Below are positions 34,298 through 61,774 of a DNA stretch of 64,000 nucleotides, in pieces. The DNA is from Macropodus opercularis (lineage: Eukaryota > Chordata > Actinopteri > Anabantiformes > Osphronemidae), in contig CM061094.1 in NCBI GenBank assembly GCA_030770545.1, forward strand, positions 3,705,001 to 3,769,000, written 5' to 3'. The translations under genes were made by a program, and so were the position numbers. The notes under the pieces are model-generated. The model did no database searches. It was given only the letters and a program-made list of their open reading frames with translations, and had not been told where the DNA came from. Numbering within the stretch: the stretch's first letter is position 1; every line of letters starts with the position of its first letter.

Positions 34298-34421
34298 CGG
34301 ATTGAAAATCGTTTATGTCACAGTTCTGTGTGGTTCGCATTACATATTATTCAACGACTTTCAATGGACAGACTAATCATATTGGGGCTATTGTAAGTAT
34401 ACAATGAAAACATGCTTACTG

Positions 34422-36985
34422 GTGAGTGTATGTGAATATGACTCTGCTAGATTTTAATTCATGGAGGATATCGTCGATGTTTTTCCAGTGTCGTGGTCAT
34501 GTCAGTGTGGTTTCTAGAGCAGGAGGAGGGACATTAGCTCGTCTTGACAGTGAGCGTTTCTTAGCACGCACCCATATGTTATATTAGTAAAAACCATATA
34601 TGTTGTTGGGAAACCGCCCGTTGTATGTTATTTTGGCATTAACTGTTGTCAGCACTTACCCGGGCTTTAAGGTAGCTCGTGCAGACGTAAGTGCCGTTTT
34701 GTAGCCTTATTAAACGTTAACCAAACCGGCGAGCAATGCTATCTGGTGCTAGTACGCTAGCTATGTAAACAGGCCTTGGTAGGTATATGGCACACGCTTT
34801 CTTCCGTCTTGCTGCGGTAACTACAAAGCCCCCAAACGCACCGTTAGCCTGTGTTTTGCAACGTGTTGTTGCAGCCCATGCTGAGACTTTACCTGTTCTG
34901 AAAAATAGGCTTATATGATTGATTATACAATATCTTGACACAGTATTGGCATAGAGAGTGGAAAGGTGGCCATCGCTCTGTTTCAATAGTCTTCGCAGCG
35001 TTTGCCATGTTCATGGTGCTTTGGGGTTTGATTTGCTCATCATGGTTGGCTGATTTGCAGCAGTGGAGCCCAAACGATGGCTCAAGCAGAAGAGTGTTGT
35101 TGGTGATCTTCAAAAGTATTAAGAATAGTTGGTGTTTTTTAACGTAATAATCATATTACTACCGAATCTATTATTTATTGTGAGGACACAACTGACTGAA
35201 AAGTGCTCTTGTCTTTCTGCCAAAAGCAGATGTACCAGGACGTTCCTTATGCTTTTTTAATATTACAGTGACCTCTTTATTATTATTTGTGGCCTTTTAT
35301 AAAATGTGCTACATGTGTTCAAAATAATTCTCTCAAGTCTGCAGTTATCAGCAGTTTATGTATTAATATTTTCATGACAGGAAAAGACCTCCACTGTGAA
35401 CTTCAGACTCACACTGACAAATGTTGTTTTGCTGATACATAGGCAGTGGTGTTTCAATATATATGCTCACTTCATTATGACTATTATGTGACTTTGTACT
35501 GTTTGAAATCTCAGTGACTCATGTAAAAAAAAAACAGTAGACAGCACTAGTACATTTCTGACATTGCCAGTACTCATCTAGAATATAACCAGTAGTTTTG
35601 GTGATGATGCAAGACTACATATATATTTTGAGCAGAGTTGAGGTTTTTTGTATTGCCATTTATGTTTTTATGATAGCATATTGAATGAGATAACATTTTC
35701 TCATTCACATGAAAAGTTATTGTTTTTTAATTTAAAGCTGCAACATTGAAGTTTCTTTATAAATAAGATGTCTACTAATAAAGAAACAAAAACTAGCCTT
35801 ATGTGTGCCCACACAGGTGTTATTTTTAGTCATTCTGAATGATTAAACTACAACTAACGCGTGTTGCTGGGTGGAGCTGTTATGTAAATAAGGCAACCAA
35901 AGTGAGTCTTGGTATAGGCAGGGAAGACAAGAAATGGCATGAGAAGGGTTATTTGTATAAAATACCAGAACTATAAAGGCTAGTTGGCTTTACAGGTTTA
36001 CTTCATTGACAGTAAACTCCCAGGACACAAACAGGGTTAATAAGCATAGCACTGGAACAGGCAACACATTTTAGATTTATGGCAATGCACATTTGAAATG
36101 TTAACTCTGCATTTTAATTTGTCTAAACAGGAAAGCTAGGTCAGCATCATTCAACCACTGACTGTACAATCTAGTGGATCAAGATTAGTAAAAACACCTG
36201 TAGTGATGCGTCTTGGACTTTTGGATGGTTATATTATTTGCATAGTTCAGCAAATGAGCTGGATAAGTGCAGTTTTTGTTATGAGTGAAGGCTGGTGCTG
36301 ACTCAAATCACATCACTGAATATACCTAAATATTTTCTCATCTTTCCCTTTAGTAGTAAAGAAAAGGTGTATTTCCTACCTAAACTAAAACTGTTTGCAA
36401 CCAAGGACCATGTACTTAATTGAAACAATTTGGTGTGCAGGTTGTACTTTCTTTGTCTTGATCCAACAAACATGGTAAAAATGTAGATGTTTATGAAGAT
36501 GTTTATCTTGCAGCATTTTGCTGAATTCCTTGTGCTGTGATATTCTTGCTGAATGTATGCTGATGGCAAACTTCAAATGCCCATCAGAGTAATGTATTTT
36601 AGTAGCAGTTGTGTTAATAATAACACATACACCATATTAGGGGTGTAGGCAAGCTTTATTATGGTACAGTTGTCTTGTTTAAAAACTGGGTTTTAATACC
36701 AAAACTTCCAGCATAGAAGTAACATGAGTGGATTTAAGTACTATCTGCCAGAATTTGATGATTCTACTCACATAACACTTTCATTTTATACACCCATCTC
36801 TGTCTGTGTAGTCATGATACATGAAATGATGTTAAAAAAATAAAACCTCTCACAAGTCAGTGAGACTGACATAGTACCTTTCACCAAATGTGAGTTGTTA
36901 ATTCTCATTTCACAACACAGTCTTTAAGCAGTATTGAGTATTCATTCAAGTATTGGCATCTTTTCATTTCTGGTCAAGGAGAAAA
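34422..36985. other. bmal1 first intron, left part
   Basis: No exon or recognisable repeat. Open frames on both strands look like chance. Confidence 0.45.
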
Positions 36986-36989
36986 TGTT

Positions 36990-37780
36990 GGGAGGAGGAG
37001 GAAGGCTAGGTTTCTGCCTGGATGTTTCCCTGGTAAACTAACAGGCTGGTGGCCTGCTTTTCACCTCTCTGAGTGGGTGTAAAACGTAGAACTAGGAAAT
37101 GGAGCTGAATTGCTTGCTGACTCACTGATAAAGTAGAAGTAGGTGGTGGATAGAAATTGAGGTTGGCTGGTTTGAGACCATAGAGACTGGCTGACCCAGT
37201 TTTCACTCCAGCACCAGTTCTTTTCAATGTTCAATCATGATATAGTGGTTTTCCTTAGTGTTCTGAAGTCTTTACAAAGGGCTGAGGGTAGTGAGGTAGG
37301 TATGAACTCTCTACTGTGACTCCTCCTCCAACCAATACAGGCTTAAGTGTGTCCTTCATGGACTTCTGAAGTGTTCTTGATCTTCCTGGGCATAGTTGAA
37401 AGGGCAACATGGTAGATAGGAGACAAGTTGTGTCTGAGGCCTCCACCTCTGTTGGGAGACAGGCTTTTTATCTGTACATGTAATGCTTCTCTAACCACCT
37501 GTCTGTCTCTGTCCAGAATGTGAGTTTTGTTATCTTCAAACTAGTGGCCTTTGTCTTTTTAAGTGGAGATACACAGCTGATACTGGTCCTGACGTGTTCC
37601 TCCAAGAGGCCAAGAGGCCTTCCTCTTGTGTAATGACTCTTTGGTTTCACCAATGTATAGTTCAGAGCACTCTTCACTGGTTTTATAGCCCATGTATTGT
37701 TCATGAATGGCAGAGTGCCTGACTTGGTTGCAACTAATGAAATTGCTTGTTTATGACGGCAACTGTGCAAGTTCAAGTTT
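36990..37780 (-). pseudogene. Penelope-like retroelement relic with GIY-YIG domain
   Basis: On the minus strand, in shifting frames around 37,690-37,480, a decayed segment reads like the Penelope-like element endonuclease (ELYIGETKESLHKR, then HILDRDRQ). It continues towards 37,010 with a typical C-terminal trail (RGEKQATSLLVYQGNIQAET). Multiple frame breaks; no function expected. It lies in the bmal1 5' intron. Confidence 0.7.
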
Positions 37781-38004
37781 GCATAAAAGTTAAAAAAGAG
37801 AATAGAGAAATGTAGTTTCAGTTTTCATATGTACGTTTTCCAGGTCAACAGTAACAAATGTATGTCTGTGTTTTGATTTGAATAAGTTTTAGTCTATTTA
37901 TTTTATTTGGTTTTATTTTATGTACATTTGTATATATAAAAATTAGATTTGTTCTTGACCTTCTTTTTCTGTAGCAAACTTTTTTTCTCTTCTTCTCTCT
38001 CCAG

Positions 38005-38190
38005 GTGTGTATGGTTTGCAACAACTGTTTAAAGATCAGCAAACATCCACGTCCAAGTGATCACATTAAATCAGATGAAACTAGGTCAGTCTAAATCAAT
38101 CCAAACAGAACCACATCAGAACGCAGAAAACCAGATTGAGCCAGTTGATACCAGGCCTATCCGGGAGGCCTGTTCAAGTTTCCTATACAG
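38005..38190 (+). other. bmal1: Candidate second 5' non-coding exon of bmal1
   Basis: A strong pyrimidine tract and CTCTCTCCAG acceptor precede 38005, and a GTAGCT donor follows 38190. The 186-bp interval has no long frame joining the CDS. It contains a perfect RORE at 38078-38088. Inferred from splice signals only. Confidence 0.4.
38078..38088 (+). promoter_or_regulatory. bmal1: Third RORE consensus, downstream of the bmal1 promoter
   Basis: AAACTAGGTCA is a perfect match to WAWNTRGGTCA, 3.8 kb downstream of the promoter pair and in the same orientation. Its use is unknown; chance occurrence cannot be excluded. Confidence 0.4.
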
Positions 38191-38975
38191 GTAGCTGTTT
38201 TTACTCATATTTCAGAGAGATAAAATGAACAAAGGAATGCAGCGTGCTGATATGCATGAATTATAGTTAGAACTAAAAAGTTGTTACTGTAAAATCAAGC
38301 CTATTTATATTTTGCTGTGCACGTTATATACATATAATAAGACTGGTTAATCACTGAAATATAAACAGCATCTATTAGTTTATCTGCTATTTTGAAAATC
38401 ATTGGTTTAATTAATGTTTCAAAATAAATGCCAAACTACAAATGCTGCAATTATGTATTCTTGTTATTCTCATTTGTTTCTTGCACAGATATTGTTGCAT
38501 AGTGTTATGGCCTTAAGAAATTGCTTTGCATACTTTTTTGTGGCATTGGTCTGTCACTGAATGAGATTCCCATGTGACCCATTTTAACACTGCTCTAACT
38601 GTCCCATCCGTTTAAAGATGCATTAACCTAGGTAGCTGGTGCATTTAATGCCACGACTCATTCAGTAATGTGGAAGAAAAGAAGTGACGTTGCATTTTAA
38701 TTATTACCAGAAGTTAAATAATTCTAATACATTCTAAGTTGAAATTGGCCAATTCAAAGACAGATTAGTCATCACACATGCTTTACGTAAAAGAATCTGT
38801 TTTCATGCAGTTACCATGACACTGGTGGTTTCCTGTTTTCTCTGCATCCACACGTCATTTACGTCATGTGTACTAAACTTTCTGTTTAGGTTATTTCCTT
38901 TTTTGATAGTTTCCAATCGACTACTCTCTGGCTTTCACTCAATCATAAATGTGATGTTTGCATGTGTGTTCACAG
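38191..38975. other. bmal1 5' intron
   Basis: No recognised repeat or exon. Confidence 0.5.
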
Positions 38976-38993
38976 TTGAGGGCTCTAGAGTGA

Positions 38994-51430
<12,437 letters not shown>

Positions 51431-52985
51431 AGGAGCTGAAAGGGAAAAAAATGAGAGCAAGACCGTGGCTCCATCTTAGCACCAGAGCCACTGAAGGAGA
51501 GAGTTTGGTCAGGTTGACTGTGGCTGCCATTTTTTTCCTTTGCAAACAACTACACCAAAAAAATGTTCATCTTAAATTAAACTCTTTATACATTTACCAA
51601 TGTTCTCTGAACATTGTTGAGTGCATTTCAGTCTGGGTGAGGTTTCACCCTATTTTCTGATTCAGCTTTCCTAAATTTCATCAGGGCAAAAAGAAGGTTT
51701 TGTATAAAAACAAGGTGCTAAGATGATCATTTTTTTTGCTGTTAGTTGTATGTAGACAAGGAGTTCACTAACATTGCCATAGTGAGGGACCTTTACTCCA
51801 AGCAGTCTAGCAAATGGAAGTGTAAGTTACAGATCTGTGGTGCTAACATGTCCCTGATGGATTAAACTCGGTCCACTGGTGGCTCTGGACTCTTATCACC
51901 AACCAGCCAACACAGACTGTGGTTGAAGTTTGATGTGAGCTGGAGTGATTCTGATGTGGAAGAAGTGCTAAGTTGCTATCTCCTGTCACAGCCCTTTCAA
52001 CATCCAGGTCTCCTCAGGAGGCAACTACCACAGCTGTGGTGCACTTCTCATGAGAATGGCCTGCTGAGTTCAAATACAGGAAATGACCATGTGGCAATTT
52101 ATCCTCTGAATCAGCTTGAAAGAACTCTTTTATTCACCAAGTCCCGTGTGTGTATTTAAGTTCAGTATTTAGAAAATCCTATTTGAAAAGACCACATAGC
52201 TGCTGTTTCCTCATCTAGCATGAATGTTAACAGCCTTTTCTACAAACTAATCTATGCTTAACTAAGTTATATTTTCACAATACTGGTTAGCCTAAAATCA
52301 TAGCAGCACTCCTGGCAGAGCAAAGTTAAAAGGTTAAAGCTATCCCAACACAATTCTCATCAAGCTCACTGATTCATATCCTTGCTAGGCAGAGGTCGGT
52401 GTCCAAATTTATGGCCCCTTTAGAAAACAAACCAGTGCAATGCCTGGTTTAGCCAAAATAAGTAAGCCCCGTGTGAAAGCAACTTTTTGACCAAAAGAGG
52501 CCCAAATTAAGAGCTTCAACTCTGTTACAGTTTCTAGGTTGGCAGAAAGTCGGCCATTTAAAATTTGCAAAAATGTTTTTGACAGTGGAAGACTGTAGCC
52601 ACAAACTTTTTTTTTTACTATTATTTAATGTTATTATTCAATTTAATTGTGTTAAAAACACAATCTTCTTTATCCAATGTTTAGCTTACTTTAGGGAAAA
52701 CACCGGGGTCAAGCCAGAATATGTCTCCTGCCACGTCATTGACAATAAATTAGAGCCTTTTTTTTTTGTTAGTGATAATTGTGACAATGAAGTTACACAC
52801 ACCTGAGATCAGTAACCATAGCAATTCCTAAATGCAACATAACCGACTATAGTTTAACTCTCATTTGTTCACCAAATTCAATTCATCTCTCTGTTGAGAA
52901 AAAAAAACTTAATTTTGAATTTGGTCTTTTTAGTGCTTAACTAAGATGTACTGTTGCTACAATAAACCGATATAAACTACCAGAT
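51431..52985 (+). other. bmal1: bmal1 3' UTR (inferred)
   Basis: No further exon follows the stop. Polyadenylation signals AATAAA occur at 52744-52749 and 52961-52966; the second is taken as the likely end. It contains a decayed bmal-like coding fragment at 52,706-52,751. Confidence 0.55.
52706..52751 (+). pseudogene. Decayed bmal-type PAS coding fragment
   Basis: 46 bases align with the end of bmal1 exon 11 (about 46,995-47,045) at roughly 36 of 46 positions plus a one-codon gap. Translation VKPEYVSCHVIDNKL compares with VKPTEYVSRHAIDGKF. Several differences are synonymous, so it may derive from a diverged bmal copy rather than from this exon itself. A T-run follows it. Confidence 0.6.
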
Positions 52986-54795
52986 AAATATCTAGAGATG
53001 GAATCCAGCAAAGTAGGATAAAGATAATAAATCACCTCCTGCCACAGTTAACAGTATCAGGACAGACAGCCAGGTGCATTTAATTCTTCATTTCTTTACC
53101 CAGATTTCACTTCAGTGAGGATCTTCAACCTCTTCCTCGCCAGCTTTGTTTTTCCAGGCCTTTATAATACCAGTTTCTAAGCAGGTGATGTGTGGGTGTA
53201 GTGTCTCACTGCCTGCCTCTGTGTAAAGAAAATACTATAATATGCCCTATATGTAAGATTCAGAATATAAATTTCTAAAGCCATGTTTATAGACTTGGGG
53301 CAATCCAAATATAGAAATAATATTGATACGGAGACCAGAGAAAATGTGCATTGAGATTTATTGTTTTGAATTAATTTTCTAAAACGGAAATACACAATTA
53401 TATCTTGCAGATATTGGTAGAAATGCTTTACACATTCAGATTGCCTTTCCATTACTCAAGGTACCCATTTTTAAAATGCATGTACAGCTTTTGTGTATAT
53501 GTTTACACATTTTATTTAGCATCCAGTTTACATTTGATTGGCTGAACAGAGTCATTCTCACAACTAAGTTGTTCTTCAGTTATACAAATTTCAAATAGAT
53601 AAGAAAATGTCTGCCTTATTATTAAAATACATATATATATATATATATATAATTAGAATATGTGATGTACTGTGATTTACTTCACAACGGGTGACTCAAA
53701 TTAACTTAAATAAGGGAATTTGGGGTAAAGAAAGTCAATACATTCTTCATTTATGGGCATAATGTGTATGTGGACAAACATTTGGCAGCCCTTTTAAATT
53801 GTATATGTATAGTGCTCTAAGCACATTAACATTCAGATCGGTCATGCTGGGCTGTTGATGTTCAGTACCTGGTTAGCTCAGGCTCCACCCTCTCCTGTCC
53901 TTCTATATAATGAGGCAGCAGCTGGCGAGGTCTCCCTCTGTATCTGTTTAAGTGGTTTTCTGTTTGTGTTTTTATGCTACACACTACAAAAAAGTGCTCC
54001 CTTGTTGATATACCCCACCTGACAATAATGTATCAAATCTTTAAATATTATCATGTTAAAAGTATACTTTATGCAAATATATATGAGTATGATGAGTGTA
54101 TTGTATGTATCAGCAGTGAATTATTTTTAAAATAAAATAATTATTTGTTTCTGTCATTGTGGATGGTCTTTTTTTGTTTTTTTCCGCTTTGCATTTCCTT
54201 CAGTGGGTGAAGGTTTCACTCCTGATGTGTTCCTCCTGCCAATCACTGCAGGCTGCTTATACTTTTTTATGCTGTTGCCATCCATTTGCTTGAAACTATG
54301 CCACACTCACAAAAAAGTAGCTTTGTTCACTATACAGCTGAATGGAGTTCAGTGAACAACACACTCTGCATTCGTTTTTGGAAGATAGAACTATACAGCA
54401 ATTTAAAAAAAAAAGTTATATTTATAAAGTCTCTTGAGCTGATTTGCTTTGTTGTCTGAACCAACTCACACATTAACATACAACTCAGCACATATGTATG
54501 CATTTATCCCTAATGTAAATTTCTGAGTCAGGTTGTTGTTCACGTACAGAACATTTCTTTCATGTAGTTGCAAGTTAAGTTTATGTGTTTCAATGAAACT
54601 CTTGGAAAGTGACACTTTAATCTGTTGAAGCGATAAATGTGCACGGGGGAAATCATTGTGAGATTAGTGTTTACATGTGTGGAGCAGTGAATAAAATGTT
54701 CATAATATACATCAATCATCATTATTAGAGACACACTCCATTAAAGTTAAATTAATGTTGAAATTCAAATCTATAGTGGAGGTTATTTCAACTAG
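52986..54795. other. bmal1-btbd10 intergenic DNA, left part
   Basis: (AT)n run at about 53,630-53,651 and a TATATAA-containing GC-richer patch at about 53,850-53,950 that could be an LTR piece. No exon recognised. Confidence 0.45.
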
Positions 54796-54797
54796 TC

Positions 54798-55450
54798 AAG
54801 CCAGAGTTCTGACTAATAAGAAGAGACACATTTCTCCTACATTAGCTTCCTGTAAAATTCATTCATTCAATTCAATTCAATTTTATTTATATAGCGCCAA
54901 TTCACAACATCAGTTATCTCAAGGCACTTTACAAGTAAGGTTTAAGACCTTACACAACTAAACCCAACAAATCCCACATAGAGCAAGCTTTTAATTGTAG
55001 CCAATCGATAAATTGTATATTTTAATAGCAACAGTGGAGGAAAAACTCCCTCTCTAGAGAGGAAGAAACCTCCAGCAGACCCAGGCTCAGTGTGGGCGGC
55101 CATCTGCCTTGACCAGTTGGGGTGAGGGGATGGAGAAGAGAGAAAAGAACACAACAACAACAACAAAACAAGCAGCAACAGAACACAGGCAGGATGGTTG
55201 GACCAGCAACCTGAATCCTGACTGGAGATTTATACTAATTATTTCTACCCAGGTGGTCACAGTTGTTTAGCTACAGTTTTGTCAAGAACTTTAGAAATAA
55301 AGGACAGACTGGATATAGGCCTATAGTTTGCAAGTTCTCTAGGCTTTGACTACAGCAACCTTAAACGCCTGTGGTACATAGCCTGTAAACAGAGATTAGT
55401 TGATTTGATTTAATATGGACGTGCTGATTAATGGAAAAACTTCCTCATTC
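54798..55450 (-). repeat. L2 LINE 3' fragment, minus, next to a short plus fragment
   Basis: From 54,861 a well-preserved minus 3' tail (AATTTTATTTATATAGCGCC, GGCACTTTACAAGTAAGG, CTCCCTCTCTAGAGAGGAAG), with an internal jump at about 55,208 to a more 5' part of the LINE. The 60 bp before it (CACATTTCTCCTACATTAGC, TTCCTGTAAAATTC) are L2 in plus orientation. Confidence 0.85.
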
Positions 55451-55590
55451 ATCTTCTAACACTTCTTCCCTGTAGGGGTGTGCTGGGGCCTATCCCAGCT
55501 GTCTATGGAGAGGCAGGCTGCAACCCTGGACAGGTCGCCAGTGTGTCGCAGGGTCGCACAACCACACGCACACTCAGAGCCTTTAACTGC
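55451..55590 (-). repeat. SINE tail fragment
   Basis: The reverse complement carries CAGCTGGGATAGGCCCCAGC and GGCGACCTGTCCAGGGTTGC, matching the SINE tail at 49,440-49,510. Confidence 0.75.
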
Positions 55591-56165
55591 CAAGCTTCTT
55601 CCTGTGGAATCAGCTTCCAGTTCAGGTCAGAGAAGCAGACACCTTCTCTGCTTTAAAATTAGGCTCAAAACCTTTCTTTTTGACAAAGCGTATAGTTAGA
55701 GATGGTTCTGGTTGCTCTGATCCATCTCTTAGTTAAGCTGCTTTATGCTTAAATGCTGGGGGATGTCCTTCATACACTGAGCGCCTCTGTTTTTCTCCCT
55801 TTCTCTCTCTCTCTCTCTCTATTCTCATCTACAGGTATCGTCAGACTCAGAACCGTTCGGCTGCTGCTTGTTTTGTTGTGGTTGTGTTATTTTCTCTCTT
55901 CTCTGTCCCTTCACCCCAACCAGTTGAGGAAGATGGCCGCCCACACTGAGCCTAGGTCTGCTGGAGGTTTCTTCCTCTATAGAGAGGGAGTTTTTCCTCC
56001 ACTGTTTCTATAAATGTACAATTTATTGATTGGCTACAAAGATTGCTCTAAATGAGATTTGTTGGGTTAGTTGTGTAAGGTCTTAAACCCTTACTTGTAA
56101 AGTGCCCTGAGATAACTGCTGTTGTGAATCGGTGCTATATAAATAAAATTGAAGTGCATTGAATT
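55591..56165 (+). repeat. L2 LINE 3' end, plus orientation
   Basis: Runs through CTCATCTACAGGTATCGT, CCTCTATAGAGAGGGAG and GTAAAGTGCCCTGAGATAAC to GCTATATAAATAAAATTG, the canonical L2 3' terminus. It faces away from the minus copy just before it. Confidence 0.88.
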
Positions 56166-56555
56166 TAATTGAACTCCTTAAAATACTATGCATTTATATA
56201 TTATATATGTGCCTTCATCAGTAAAGCTACTGTAGTTCCTGCAGCGGCCATACTACTACTTGCCACAGCTGAAACCCTCTCATCCCTGTTTCACAGATGA
56301 AATGGTGGTTTTGGCTTTTAGCTGGTTTCTTCTCTTATCTAGACTTATATTCACTGTACATCTTGGTTTCCTCTCTAAATAAGAACCCGGTCTTACCATT
56401 TTTGTGGTCAAAAAGGATGTATCTTGGAGTGTGGCCTTTGTATTTCTGCTTGGAATTTTTAAACTTAATGTGCAACGACAGATCCATGTCTGACTGCTGA
56501 GGAGAGTTTTTGTTCTGCCTGTTTATAGGTCTTAAAACAGCTGTTTTGAAGCAAA

Positions 56556-57151
56556 GATGTTGTGAATACCGTTTATTAGATAAAAAATATTGTATATTGA
56601 CAATTTTGTGACTCACAGCAACTCAGTCCAGACTGAAAAAGAAGTGGAGCAAAAACAGTGAAAACAAAACCTAACACAGAAAACATTAAGAACAGAGGGA
56701 AAATAAAATAAATAGTCATGAATTAATTACTTAAATTACTCACTGGAAAAATCCTACACCCACCAGATACCCTTTAAAAGAGGCACTGAAATCTAAAGTG
56801 AAATACAGGAATCCCAGCAGCACAACATACATTCAGAACCCTCGCAGCTGCCATGCATGCTTCATCATCATAATGTAATACTGTCTACCCTTCTGACTTT
56901 TTGGGTTTTAAGCAGGAGGTGTCAGAATATCACCATGTGGAAGGGAAGAAGAATAAAGTCTGTGTCCATTCTAAAAGCTAGTATCACTTAGCTGAACCCT
57001 GTGTGCTCATTGGTGGTTAAGGGCCAATCAGGTTTCTGTCCATCACAACTTTTCTGTGTGTTTTTTGAGTAGGAGTATGAATACAACAGTTGTTGCTGGT
57101 AGTGTGACACAGGGTGAGATTGTAAGGTGATGGTGAAATGTCCAGCCAGTC
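56556..57151 (-). other. btbd10: btbd10 3' UTR (inferred)
   Basis: On the minus strand an AATAAA occurs at 56577-56572. The interval has no other exon. The end is inferred from this signal alone. Confidence 0.45.
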
Positions 57152-60795
<3,644 letters not shown>

Positions 60796-60797
60796 CA

Positions 60798-61765
60798 CGT
60801 ACAACCCAAATTCTGGAAAAGTTGGGATGTTTTTCAAATTTGAATAAAATGAAAAAAAAAGACAAATCACATGAGTCAATACTATTCACAATTCACAGCT
60901 ATAAACCTACAGCTATATAGTTTTTAAATCAGTCCCAATCTGGTGGGACAACATAAATGTTTAAACTGAGAAATTTTATACTTGACAGCAAATCCAGTAA
61001 ATAAGCTCATTTTAAATTTGATGCCTGCTATACGTCTCAAAATAGTTGGGACGGGGGCAAGAAAGGGCTGGACAGCAGGACATTTTGAAAAGATTCAGTT
61101 GGGAAAACATCTAGCAACTAATTAAGATAATTGACTTCAGGTCTATAACTCATCTCATCATCTACGGTGCATAACACAATTAAAAGATTCTGACAAACTG
61201 GAGAAACCTCTGGCATTGTCTCTTACACACAAAGACCTCTATTGGATGCCCCTGGTCTTTAGGTCCTCAGACAACATTGCACCACTCACTGACATTACTA
61301 AATGGGCCCATGAATACTTCCAGAAACCTGATGTCTGAATGAGAAAACATGAATCTCTGATGGTATGGGGGTGCATAAGGGCATACACTATGGGCAGCTT
61401 GCATGTTTTGAAAAGGCACTATAAATGCTGAAAGATATAGAAATGCTTTTTAATATCTGCTCCCCTCCAGACGACATCTATTTCAGGGAAGGCCTTGTGT
61501 ATTTTAGCAGGATGCAATGCAAAACCAGCTACTACAACAGCACGGCTTCTTCATGGAAGAGTCCCGGCCTGCCTGCAGTCCAGATCTTTCACTTATCCAG
61601 AACATTTGGTGCATCATTAAATGAAAAATATGTCAAAGGCGACCACAAAGTCTTCAACATCTGGAAACCAAATTCCAACACCAAAATTCCAGAAACTGAT
61701 AACCCCGATACCCAGACGTCTTACACAGTTTTGAAAAGAAGAGGAGATGATATACCATGATAAAC
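60798..61765 (+). mobile_element. Tc1/mariner-type transposon relic
   Basis: Begins GTACAACCCAAATTCTGGAA with AAAAGTTGGGATG, a terminal pattern common in fish elements. Diverged transposase pieces follow in plus orientation: near 61,150 (ATCATCTACGGTGCATAACA), near 61,355-61,380 (SLMVWGCIRAYTMGSL) and near 61,580-61,620 (SPDL...ENIWCIIK) with AAAAGAAGAGGAGATGAT at the end. Internal deletions and stops; inactive. Confidence 0.8.
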
Positions 61766-61774
61766 ATATTTTCT

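Larger units (their letters stand above)
34141..34392 (+). promoter_or_regulatory. bmal1: bmal1 promoter and inferred first non-coding exon
   Basis: Contains inverted CCAAT boxes (ATTGG at about 34,147, 34,198 and 34,239), GATTGGCCTGCGGGA, and the paired RORE listed separately. A GTAAGT donor at 34393 would end a first non-coding exon at 34392; a second possible donor (GTGAGT) is at 34422. The block resembles the mammalian Bmal1 promoter in order and spacing. The transcription start itself is inferred. Confidence 0.75.

Noticed and set aside
37255..37446. Separate small minus gene in the bmal1 intron
   Set aside because: Fits better as one frame of the Penelope-like relic.
52573..52806. 77-residue frame as a small gene
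   Set aside because: Only a 15-residue part resembles bmal PAS sequence; it is a decayed fragment within the 3' UTR.
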